From the NCBI RefSeq assembly GCF_008974245.1, contig NZ_BBZI01000005.1:921269-985268 (forward strand): 64,000 nucleotides of DNA. The letters are read 5' to 3'. The stretch comes from Streptomyces abyssomicinicus. Lineage in GTDB: Bacteria; Actinomycetota; Actinomycetes; Streptomycetales; Streptomycetaceae. The position numbers were made by a program, and so were the translations under genes. The notes under the pieces were generated by a model that did not search any database, had not been told where the DNA came from, and was given only the letters and a program-made list of their open reading frames with translations. Each line of letters starts with the position of its first letter. Position 1 is the stretch's first letter. This document shows, piece after piece, positions 57,148-64,000 of the stretch.

Positions 57148-58119
57148 GTGAAAGTCGCAGTCCTCGGCGCCGGCGCGATCGGCGCCTACGTGGGCGCCGC
57201 CCTGCACCGCGCGGGCGTGGACGTGCGCCTGATCGCCCGCGGACCCCACCTGGCGGCCCTGAGGCAGGACGGCGTGCGCGTCCTCAGCCCGCGCGGCGAC
57301 TTCGCCGCCCGCACCCCGGCCACCGACGACCCCGCCGAGGTCGGACCGGTGGACTACGTGTTCCTCGGCCTCAAGGCGAACTCCTACGCGGCGTGCGGGC
57401 CGCTCCTCGAGCCGCTGCTGAAGCCCGGCACGGCGGTGGTCGCCGCCCAGAACGGCATCCCCTGGTGGTACTTCCACCGCCACGGAGGCCCGCACGACGG
57501 ACGGCGCCTGGAGAGCGTGGACCCCGGCGGAGCGGTCAGCGCGGTGATCGCCCCCGAACGGGTCATCGGCTGCGTGGTGTACGCCGCCACCGAACTCGAG
57601 GCCCCCGGGGTGGTCCGGCACCTGGAGGGGACGCGGTTCTCGGTCGGCGAGCCCGACCGCAGCGTCTCCGCGCGCTGCACCGCGTTCGGCGACGCCATGG
57701 TCGCCGGCGGCCTCAAGTGCCCCGTCGAGCCCGACCTGCGCGACGACATCTGGGTCAAGCTGCTGGGCAACGCCACGTTCAACCCGATCAGCGCCCTGAC
57801 CCGGGCCACCATGCGCCAGATGTGCGTGCACGGCGGCACCCGCCGGGTCGTCGAGACCATGATGACCGAGACGCTGTCGATCGCCGAGGCCCTCGGCTGC
57901 ACCGTGGGCGTCACCGTCGAACGCCGCCTGGCGGGCGCCGAGCGGGTCGGCGACCACCGCACCTCCACGCTCCAGGACCTGGAGCGCGGCAAACCGCTCG
58001 AACTCGACGTGCTGCTCACCGCGCTGACCGAACTCGCGGACCTCACCGGCGTCGAGGCACCCACCCTCCGCACGGTCCACGCCCTGTCGGACCTGCTCGC
58101 GCTGAGGAGCGCCGCATGA
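57148..58119 (+). CDS. Ketopantoate-reductase-family (PanE/ApbA) oxidoreductase
   Basis: A 323-residue NADPH-dependent 2-hydroxyacid-type dehydrogenase. The nucleotide motif VAVLGAGAIGAYVGAAL is at residues 3-19, the active-site Lys is in WVKLLGNATFNPISALTRAT, and the later Asp/Glu in GKPLELDVLLTA. PanE makes pantoate for coenzyme A, but the formate/oxalate context suggests a relative acting on another 2-oxo acid. Its stop overlaps the fdhA start (ATGA), so it is part of the formate dehydrogenase operon. GTG start at 57148. Confidence 0.87.
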   Translation: MKVAVLGAGAIGAYVGAALHRAGVDVRLIARGPHLAALRQDGVRVLSPRGDFAARTPATDDPAEVGPVDYVFLGLKANSYAACGPLLEPLLKPGTAVVAAQNGIPWWYFHRHGGPHDGRRLESVDPGGAVSAVIAPERVIGCVVYAATELEAPGVVRHLEGTRFSVGEPDRSVSARCTAFGDAMVAGGLKCPVEPDLRDDIWVKLLGNATFNPISALTRATMRQMCVHGGTRRVVETMMTETLSIAEALGCTVGVTVERRLAGAERVGDHRTSTLQDLERGKPLELDVLLTALTELADLTGVEAPTLRTVHALSDLLALRSAA

Positions 58120-60065
58120 GCGATCACCCCGCCTCCCGCGCACGAAGGCGCGAGCGGGCCCCCAAGACCTACACCCGGCTCACCCACCCCCTGGTCCGCG
58201 ACTCCCGGGACGAACCGTTCCGCCGGGCCACCTGGGCCGAGGCGCTGGACCGCGTCGCCCGGGCCCTGCTGGCACACCGCGGCGCGTTCGGCATGTTCTC
58301 CTGCGCCCGCGCCACCAACGAGATGAACTACGTGGCGCAGAAGTTCGCCCGCGTCGTCATGGGCACCAACAACGTCGACTCCTGCAACCGCACCTGCCAC
58401 GCGCCCAGCGTGGCCGGGCTGTCCGCCGCCTTCGGCTCCGGAGGCGGCACCTCCTCCTACGAGGAGGCCGAGCACACCGACGTGATCGTGATGTGGGGCT
58501 CCAACGCCCGCTTCGCGCACCCGATCTTCTTCCAGCACGTGCTCAGGGGCATCCGCAACGGCGCCCGGATGTACGCCGTCGACCCGCGCCGCACCTCCAC
58601 CGCGGAGTGGGCCGAGAGCTGGCTCGGCCTGAACGTCGGCACCGACATCCCGCTGGCGCACGCCGTCGGCCGCGAGATCATCGCCGCCGGCCTGGTCAAC
58701 GAGCCGTTCGTCCGCCGGGCCACCTCCGGGTTCGAGGAGTACCGCAAGCTGGTCGAACCGTGGACGCCGTCGCTGGCGGAGAAGGTGACCGGCGTGCCGG
58801 CCGCCGCCGTCCGCGAACTCGCCCACGCCTACGCCCGCGCCGAACGCGCCCAGCTGTGCTGGACGCTGGGCATCACCGAACACCACAACGGCACCGACAA
58901 CGTCCGCGCGCTGATCAACCTCTCGCTGCTCACCGGACACGTCGGACGCTACGGCTCCGGCCTCCAGCCGCTGCGCGGCCAGAACAACGTCCAGGGCGGC
59001 GGCGACATGGGCGCGATCCCCAACCGCCTCCCCGGCTTCCAGGACATCCTGGACCCGGACACCCGGCGCAAGTTCGACGCCGCCTGGAACACCACCATCC
59101 AGCCCCGCTACGGCCTCAACCTCACCGAGATGTTCGAGGCGATGGAGGAGGGCACGCTGCGGGCCGTGTACTGCATCGGCGAGAACCCGGCGCAGTCCGA
59201 GGCGGACAGCGAGCAGGCGGTACGCCGCCTGGGGGAGCTGGACTTCCTGGTGGTCCAGGACATCTTCATGACCCGGACCGCCGAACTCGCCGACGTGGTG
59301 CTGCCGTCGACGGCCGGGTGGGCGGAGACCGACGGCACCTTCACCAACAGCGAGCGCCGCGTCCAGCGGGTACGTGCGGCGGTCTCCCCGCCCGGCGAGG
59401 CCCGGGAGGACATCGACATCCTCTGCGACCTGGCCCGTCGGCTCGGCCACGACTGGAAGTACGCCGACGCCGAGTCGGTCTGGAACGAACTGCGCTCGGT
59501 CTCGCCCGACCACCACGGCATGACCTACGGCCGGCTGGCGGAACACCAGGGCATCCAGTGGCCCTGCCCCTCCACCGACAGCCTCGAACCCCCTTACCTG
59601 CACGGCAGGCTGTGGGAGGCCGACCCCGGGCGCCGCGGCACGCCGGCCCCGTTCGGACTGGTCCAGCACGACCCGCCGGTGGACCTCACCGACGAGCACT
59701 ACCCCGTGCGGCTGACCACCGGCCGGCGGCTGGACTCCTACAACACCGGCGTGCAGAGCGGCGGTTTCGCCTCGCCCCTGCGACGCGGCGAGTACGTGGA
59801 ACTCAGCCCGGAGGACGCCGAGCGCCACGGCGTCACCGTCGGCGAGGAGGTGCGCGTCGTCTCCCGGCGGGGCACCGTCGTCGCCCCGGTGTGGATCGAC
59901 ACCGCCCTCCGGCCGGGCCTCGCGTTCATGACCTTCCACTTCCCCGACGAGGTGGACACCAACGCGCTGACCATCGAGGCCAACTGCCCGATCGCCGGCA
60001 CCGCCGAGTTCAAGGCGTCGGCGATCCGCATCGAGAAACTTCCCGCCGCTGACCACGTGAGGTGA
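58116..60065 (+). CDS. fdhA: Formate dehydrogenase catalytic subunit, lacking its N-terminal Fe4S4 domain
   Basis: A 649-residue molybdopterin (bis-MGD) oxidoreductase. The active-site ligand is Cys94, in NNVDSCNRTCHAPSVAGL, where selenoenzymes have Sec, followed by the catalytic His95. MGD-binding segments (VIVMWGSNARFAHPIFF, GITEHHNGTDNVRAL, CIGENPAQSEADSEQ, LPSTAGWAETDGTFTN, TTGRRLDSYNTG) are complete. The usual first domain with CxxCxxxC-x27-C is absent: the protein begins at the point (KTYTRLTHPLVRD) where that domain normally ends. The missing part is at the C-terminus of the protein at 61901-62761. ATG overlaps the panE-like stop. Confidence 0.9.
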   Translation: MSDHPASRARRRERAPKTYTRLTHPLVRDSRDEPFRRATWAEALDRVARALLAHRGAFGMFSCARATNEMNYVAQKFARVVMGTNNVDSCNRTCHAPSVAGLSAAFGSGGGTSSYEEAEHTDVIVMWGSNARFAHPIFFQHVLRGIRNGARMYAVDPRRTSTAEWAESWLGLNVGTDIPLAHAVGREIIAAGLVNEPFVRRATSGFEEYRKLVEPWTPSLAEKVTGVPAAAVRELAHAYARAERAQLCWTLGITEHHNGTDNVRALINLSLLTGHVGRYGSGLQPLRGQNNVQGGGDMGAIPNRLPGFQDILDPDTRRKFDAAWNTTIQPRYGLNLTEMFEAMEEGTLRAVYCIGENPAQSEADSEQAVRRLGELDFLVVQDIFMTRTAELADVVLPSTAGWAETDGTFTNSERRVQRVRAAVSPPGEAREDIDILCDLARRLGHDWKYADAESVWNELRSVSPDHHGMTYGRLAEHQGIQWPCPSTDSLEPPYLHGRLWEADPGRRGTPAPFGLVQHDPPVDLTDEHYPVRLTTGRRLDSYNTGVQSGGFASPLRRGEYVELSPEDAERHGVTVGEEVRVVSRRGTVVAPVWIDTALRPGLAFMTFHFPDEVDTNALTIEANCPIAGTAEFKASAIRIEKLPAADHVR

Positions 60066-60071
60066 CCCGAG

Positions 60072-61904
60072 TTGGACCTGCACTTCGGCGACAGCGAACC
60101 CACCGACGAAGAACGCGCCGCGGTCGACGCGCTGCTCGGCCCGCCGCAGTCCTCCTGGGAGGGCGCCGACCGCGACGGTACCGGCCCCGCCGACCTGAGG
60201 TGGGCGCGCGGCGGCCGTGCCGCACGCGACCGCCGCGACCTGCTGCTGCCGGGGCTGCACGCGGTCAACGACCGGATCGGCTGGATCAGCGACGGTGCGC
60301 TGGACTACCTGTGCCGCCGCCTGACCGTCCCCCCGGCCGAGGCCTACGGGGTCGCCACCTTCTACGCCCTGTTCTCGGTGAAACCACGGCCGCGGACGGT
60401 GCTGCACGTCTGCACCGACATCGCCTGCGCCCCGGCCGGCGCCGCCGACGTGCTCGCCGCCGCCCGGGACCGCCTCGGCCCCGGATCGGGCGTGCTGGTG
60501 CAGTCGAGTCCCTGCCTCGGGCTGTGCGAGCGGGCCCCGGCGGCTCTGGCGGTCCGGGCCGGGGAGACGGTACGGACCGCGGTGGCCGCGCCGGCCACCC
60601 CCGATGCCGCCGTCCTCGCGGCGACCGCCCCCGAGTCGGCACCCGAGGAACCCGCCGCCGCCATGGCGGTACCCCAGGCCGGGCGGGCGGAGCTGACGCT
60701 GCTGCGCCGGGTCGGCGTCGTCGACCCGGCCTCGCTGGACGACTACCGCGCCCACGGCGGGTACACCGCGCTGCGCCGCGCCTTCGAGCTGGGCCCGGCC
60801 GGGGTGATCCGGGAGGTCACCGACTCCGGGCTGGTCGGCCGGGGCGGCGCCGCCTTCCCGACCGGCGTCAAATGGAAGGCCACCGCCTCCCAGCCCGACC
60901 ACCCGCACTTCCTGGTCTGCAACGCCGACGAGTCGGAGCCCGGCACCTTCAAGGACCGGGTCCTGATGGAGGGCGACCCGTACGCCCTCGTGGAGGCCAT
61001 GACCGTCGCCGGATACGCCACCGGCGCCCACAAGGGCTACCTCTACCTGCGCGGCGAGTACCCGCGGGCGCTGCGCCGCATGGAGCACGCCGTCGCCCAG
61101 GCCCGCTCCCGCGGGTTCCTCGGCGAGGACGTGCTGGGCATGGGGTACGCCTTCGACATCGAGATCCGGCGCGGCGCCGGCGCCTACATCTGCGGCGAGG
61201 AGACCGCGCTGTTCAACTCCATCGAGGGCCGCCGGGGCGAACCCCGTTCCAAGCCGCCGTTCCCGGTGGAGAAGGGCCTCTTCGGGAAGCCCACCGCCGA
61301 GAACAACGTGGAGACCCTGGTCAACGTCCTGCCGATCCTCACCATGGGCGCCCCCGCCTACGCCGCGATCGGCACCGGGAGGTCCACCGGCCCCAAGCTG
61401 TTCTGCGTCTCCGGCAGCGTGGAACGCCCCGGCGTCTACGAACTGCCGTTCGGCGCCACGCTGGGGGAGCTGCTGGAACTCGCCGGGGTGCGCGACGGCC
61501 TGCGGGCGGTGCTGCTCGGCGGGGCGGCCGGCGGGTTCGTGCGGGCCGACGAGCTTGGCATCCCGCTCACCTTCGAGGGGACCCGCGAGGCCGGGGCCAC
61601 ACTCGGCTCGGGCGTGGTGATGGCCTTCGACGACACCGTGCCGCTGCCCCGGCTGCTGTTGCGGATCGCCGAGTTCTTCCGGGACGAGTCCTGCGGACAG
61701 TGCGTGCCCTGCCGGGTGGGCACCGTCCGTCAGGAGGAGGCGCTGCACCGCATCGCCGACCGCACCGGGGCGGACGCCGCCGGCGACATCGCCCTGCTGC
61801 GCGAGGTGGGCCGGGCCATGAAGGACGCCTCGATCTGCGGTCTCGGGCAGACCGCCTGGAACGCCGTGGAATCCGCCATCGACCGCCTGGGGGCGTACAA
61901 GTGA
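60072..61904 (+). CDS. fdhB: NuoE-NuoF fusion, NAD-reducing diaphorase subunit of formate dehydrogenase
   Basis: A 610-residue fusion. The N-terminal NuoE-like domain has 2Fe-2S ligands C114, C119, C148 and C152. After an Ala/Pro linker (about 175-205) comes the NuoF-like part: FMN motif GRGGAAFPTGVKW, NADESEPGTFKDR for NAD, ICGEETALFNSIEGRRGEPR, an SLBB-like region, and the 4Fe-4S motif DESCGQCVPCRVG with a later Cys in SICGLGQ. It would pass electrons from formate to NAD+. TTG start 6 bases after fdhA, with GAGGTGA as ribosome site. Confidence 0.9.
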   Translation: MDLHFGDSEPTDEERAAVDALLGPPQSSWEGADRDGTGPADLRWARGGRAARDRRDLLLPGLHAVNDRIGWISDGALDYLCRRLTVPPAEAYGVATFYALFSVKPRPRTVLHVCTDIACAPAGAADVLAAARDRLGPGSGVLVQSSPCLGLCERAPAALAVRAGETVRTAVAAPATPDAAVLAATAPESAPEEPAAAMAVPQAGRAELTLLRRVGVVDPASLDDYRAHGGYTALRRAFELGPAGVIREVTDSGLVGRGGAAFPTGVKWKATASQPDHPHFLVCNADESEPGTFKDRVLMEGDPYALVEAMTVAGYATGAHKGYLYLRGEYPRALRRMEHAVAQARSRGFLGEDVLGMGYAFDIEIRRGAGAYICGEETALFNSIEGRRGEPRSKPPFPVEKGLFGKPTAENNVETLVNVLPILTMGAPAYAAIGTGRSTGPKLFCVSGSVERPGVYELPFGATLGELLELAGVRDGLRAVLLGGAAGGFVRADELGIPLTFEGTREAGATLGSGVVMAFDDTVPLPRLLLRIAEFFRDESCGQCVPCRVGTVRQEEALHRIADRTGADAAGDIALLREVGRAMKDASICGLGQTAWNAVESAIDRLGAYK

Positions 61905-62761
61905 CCGCGATACCGCTGGGAGTGCCGCGCCGGCTCCTGGAGTTCACCCTGGACGGCCAGGAGACCCGGGTCCCGGAGGGCTCCACCATCCTCGACGCCT
62001 GCCGGGCCGCCGGCAAGGACGTCCCGACCCTCTGCCAGGGCGACACCCTGGAGCCGAAGAACGCCTGCCGGGTCTGCGTGGTCGAGGTCGAGGGCGCCCG
62101 CACCCTGGTGCCGGCCTGCTCCCGCAAGGCCGAGGCGGGCATGCGGGTGCGCACCGACACCGAGCGGGCCCGGCACAGCCGGAAGGTGGTGCTGGAGCTG
62201 CTCGCCTCCTCCGTGGACCTCTCCACCACCCCGAACGCCGCCGTCTGGCTGAAGGAGTACGAGGCCGAGCCGGACCGCTTCGGCCCGGACGCGGCCCGGA
62301 TCGACCAGGAGCCCCGGGTCGACAACGACCTCTACGTCCGCGACCTGGGGAAGTGCGTCCTGTGCTACAAGTGCGTGGACGCCTGCGGCGACCAGTGGCA
62401 GAACACCTTCGCCATCTCGGTCGCGGGGCGCGGCTTCGACGCCCGGATCGCCGTGGAGCACGACGGCCCGCTCACCGGGTCGGCCTGCGTCTACTGCGGC
62501 AACTGCGTCGAGGTGTGCCCCACCGGGGCACTCTCCTTCAAGAGCGAGTTCGACATGCGCGCAGCGGGTACGTGGGACGAGTCCCGGCAGACGCGGACCA
62601 CCACGGTCTGTGCCTACTGCGGAGTAGGGTGCAACCTCACCCTGCACGTTCAGGACAATGAGATCGTCAAGGTCACCTCACCGCACGACAACCCGGTGAC
62701 CCACGGCAATCTCTGCATCAAGGGCCGCTTCGGCTACCAGCACGTACAGAACCGGGACTGA
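61901..62761 (+). CDS. Iron-sulfur subunit carrying the FdhA N-terminal domains (NuoG-like)
   Basis: A 286-residue protein. It contains a 2Fe-2S domain (C45, C56, C59, C73), a two-cluster ferredoxin domain (C152, C155, C158, C162 and C196, C199, C202, C206) and then the molybdopterin-enzyme Fe4S4 domain (C237, C240, C244, C272 in VCAYCGVGCNL and GNLCIKGRFGYQHV). In most NAD-linked formate dehydrogenases these are the first 280 residues of FdhA. Here the protein ends right after that domain. The GTG start overlaps the fdhB stop (GTGA). Confidence 0.9.
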   Translation: MTAIPLGVPRRLLEFTLDGQETRVPEGSTILDACRAAGKDVPTLCQGDTLEPKNACRVCVVEVEGARTLVPACSRKAEAGMRVRTDTERARHSRKVVLELLASSVDLSTTPNAAVWLKEYEAEPDRFGPDAARIDQEPRVDNDLYVRDLGKCVLCYKCVDACGDQWQNTFAISVAGRGFDARIAVEHDGPLTGSACVYCGNCVEVCPTGALSFKSEFDMRAAGTWDESRQTRTTTVCAYCGVGCNLTLHVQDNEIVKVTSPHDNPVTHGNLCIKGRFGYQHVQNRD

Positions 62762-62768
62762 CAGGGCT

Positions 62769-63623
62769 ATGGGACGAGTCACGGAACGACGCAAGGTGAT
62801 CCGCATCCGCGACGGGGTGGTCTCCGCGCGCCCGGACACGCTCGTCGCCGAGGAACCACTGGAGATCAGGCTCAACGGCAAGCCGCTGGCCATCACCATG
62901 CGCACGCCCGGCGACGACTTCGCGCTGGCCGCCGGGTTCCTCGTCAGCGAGGGCGTGCTGGGCTCGGGCGCGGAGCTGCGCAACATCGTGTACTGCGCGG
63001 GCGCCACGGTGGACGGCTCCAACACGTACAACGTGGTCGACGTGCGGACCGCCCCCGGCGTCGTGATACCGGACATCACCCTGGAACGGAACGTCTACAC
63101 CACCTCCTCGTGCGGCCTGTGCGGCAAGGCCAGCCTGGACGCCGTGCGCACGACCGCGCGGTGGGCGATCGACGACGGCGACGGGCCGGCGATGACGCTG
63201 GAGCCGGCGCTGCTGTCCGAGCTGCCGGACCGGCTGCGCGCCTCCCAGCAGGTCTTCGACCGCACGGGCGGCCTGCACGCGGCAGCCCTGTTCTCCGAGA
63301 CGGGAGAGCTGCTGGACGTCCGGGAGGACGTGGGACGGCACAACGCGGTGGACAAGCTGGTCGGGCGGGCGCTGCAGAACGACGCGCTGCCGCTGTCGCG
63401 GACGGTGCTGATGGTGTCGGGGCGGGCCTCCTTCGAGCTGGCCCAGAAGGCGGTGATGGCCGGCATACCCGTGCTGGCCGCGGTATCGGCGCCGTCGTCG
63501 CTGGCGGTGGACCTCGCGGCGGAGACGGGGCTCACGCTGGTCGGGTTCCTGCGGGGAACCTCCATGAACGTGTACGCGGGGGAGGAGCGGATCGCCCTGA
63601 CGGCCACGGCCGCCACGGGCTGA
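62769..63623 (+). CDS. fdhD: Formate dehydrogenase accessory sulfurtransferase FdhD
   Basis: A 284-residue FdhD. It carries sulfur from the cysteine desulfurase to the molybdenum cofactor so that formate dehydrogenase becomes active. The CxxC motif is C115-G-L-C118 in TSSCGLCGKAS; MRTPGDDFALAAGFLVSEGV, REDVGRHNAVDKLVG and MVSGRASFELAQKAVMAGIP are conserved. It starts 8 bases after the iron-sulfur subunit, the last gene of the operon. Length is normal. Confidence 0.93.
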   Translation: MGRVTERRKVIRIRDGVVSARPDTLVAEEPLEIRLNGKPLAITMRTPGDDFALAAGFLVSEGVLGSGAELRNIVYCAGATVDGSNTYNVVDVRTAPGVVIPDITLERNVYTTSSCGLCGKASLDAVRTTARWAIDDGDGPAMTLEPALLSELPDRLRASQQVFDRTGGLHAAALFSETGELLDVREDVGRHNAVDKLVGRALQNDALPLSRTVLMVSGRASFELAQKAVMAGIPVLAAVSAPSSLAVDLAAETGLTLVGFLRGTSMNVYAGEERIALTATAATG

Positions 63624-64000
63624 CCGCGTTCGTCCCCCTCGGCACGGCCGACGGGGTCCCGGCCAGGGCGGGGAGCGCCCCCTGCGCCCCCCGGGACCCC
63701 GCCTCCGGCCCCCGCCCTCCCTGGCTGCCGGTCCTGCGGCCTGCGGCCTTTGGGCCTGCGCCCCCCCGGGCTTCTCGGGCCACCGGTCCTCCGGCTTGCG
63801 GCGTCCCTGGCTGCCGGTCCTGCGGCCTGTGGTCTTTGGTCCTGCGGCCCCTGGGCTTCTGGGGCCACGGGTCTTCAGGCCTGCGGCGTTCCTGGCTGCG
63901 GGTCCTGCGGCCTGTGGTCTTTGGGCCTGCGGCCCCTGGGTTTCTGGGGCCACGGGTCTTCAGGCCTGCGGCGTTCCTGGCTGCCGGGCCTCCGGCCTGT
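63624..64000. other. 377-base region after fdhD without a gene
   Basis: The first 97 bases are GC-rich sequence with short inverted segments that may end fdhD transcription. From 63721 to the window end it is occupied by the 85-bp tandem repeat. No reading frame is kept through the repeat units. Confidence 0.7.
63721..64000. repeat. 85-bp tandem repeat, at least three full copies, open at the window end
   Basis: Copies begin with CTGGCTGC at 63721, 63807, 63892 and 63977 (steps of 86, 85 and 85 bases); copies 2 and 3 are almost identical, copy 1 has diverged, copy 4 is cut by the window edge. Each unit holds GGCCCC-TGGGCTTCT-GGGGCC or a variant, a possible hairpin, and several CCTGCGGC words. 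The unit length is not a multiple of three, against a coding repeat. Confidence 0.88.

Noticed and set aside
57384..61748. A very long open frame (about 1450 codons) on the minus strand across the formate dehydrogenase genes
   Set aside because: It is antisense to three proteins with complete cofactor motifs. Its translation has no domain and is typical of the open reverse frames in high-GC DNA.
62718..63953. Minus-strand frame with repeated Gly-Pro-Gln-Ala blocks
   Set aside because: It is antisense to fdhD and enters the 85-bp repeat, whose length is not a multiple of three, so blocks change phase between copies.
63721..64000. CRISPR array at the window end
   Set aside because: Repeats are 85 bp head to tail without separate spacers, and no cas gene is nearby.

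Overview
The window is about 74% GC, nearly every gene ends in a strongly biased third codon position, GTG/TTG starts are common, and gene content (ethylmalonyl-CoA operon next to psd-pssA, gas vesicle genes, Tat-like secreted enzymes, large antisense open frames) is that of a Streptomyces or close relative, in the chromosome rather than on a mobile element. I saw no tRNA, rRNA, CRISPR array, transposase or integrase.

Layout. 1-3.4 kb: partial Nudix hydrolase, glycerate kinase, then phosphatidylserine synthase and decarboxylase (phosphatidylethanolamine synthesis). 3.5-9.6 kb: a tightly coupled leftward operon for the ethylmalonyl-CoA pathway (ccr, ecm, CoA lyase, MaoC hydratase, acyl-CoA dehydrogenase). 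10-14 kb: secreted EEP hydrolase, TetR regulator and a two-module 3-hydroxyacyl-CoA dehydrogenase that would feed the same pathway. 14-19 kb: HEAT protein, GNAT, secreted alpha/beta-hydrolase, a radical SAM protein behind a LexA-like box, SRPBCC protein. 19-27 kb: an MFS exporter with three extra beta-sandwich repeats, then a four-gene rightward operon of peptidases (DppA, M20, S9, S66) that looks like cell-wall or D-amino-acid peptide salvage. 27-31 kb: a short protein, a trypsin-like protease and an M6 metalloprotease, none with a signal peptide; two share an N-terminal tag. 31-36 kb: GNAT, DUF5107/TPR protein and a vertebrate-like transketolase. 35.7-38.8 kb: a reduced gas vesicle cluster (gvpO, A, F, G, a small protein, gvpL). 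39-46.8 kb: methyltransferase, PAP2-DAG kinase fusion, histidine phosphatase, ABC-F protein, and a stress-like block (Rv2629/Balon-type eRF1-domain protein, DUF6158, PfpI, DUF2795) with two matching sigma-B-type promoters. 46.9-54.5 kb: small membrane protein, collagen-like anchored protein, lysine-less aminotransferase-fold protein, two metallo-beta-lactamase-fold hydrolases, DedA protein and a membrane phosphodiesterase. 54.5-63.6 kb: formate/oxalate block: GntR regulator, OFA-type transporter with a previously overlooked 53-residue partner, PanE-like reductase, a formate dehydrogenase whose alpha subunit is split into two separate genes in reversed order around a NuoEF-like fusion, and FdhD. 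63.7 kb to the end: an 85-bp tandem repeat that runs off the window.

The most unusual items are the split formate dehydrogenase, the signal-less protease group with a shared N-terminal tag, the sigma-B-type promoters on the Rv2629-like block, the reduced gas vesicle cluster, and the repeated GTCTAC operators of the formate/oxalate locus. Functions are read from motifs and family knowledge; no database search was possible.
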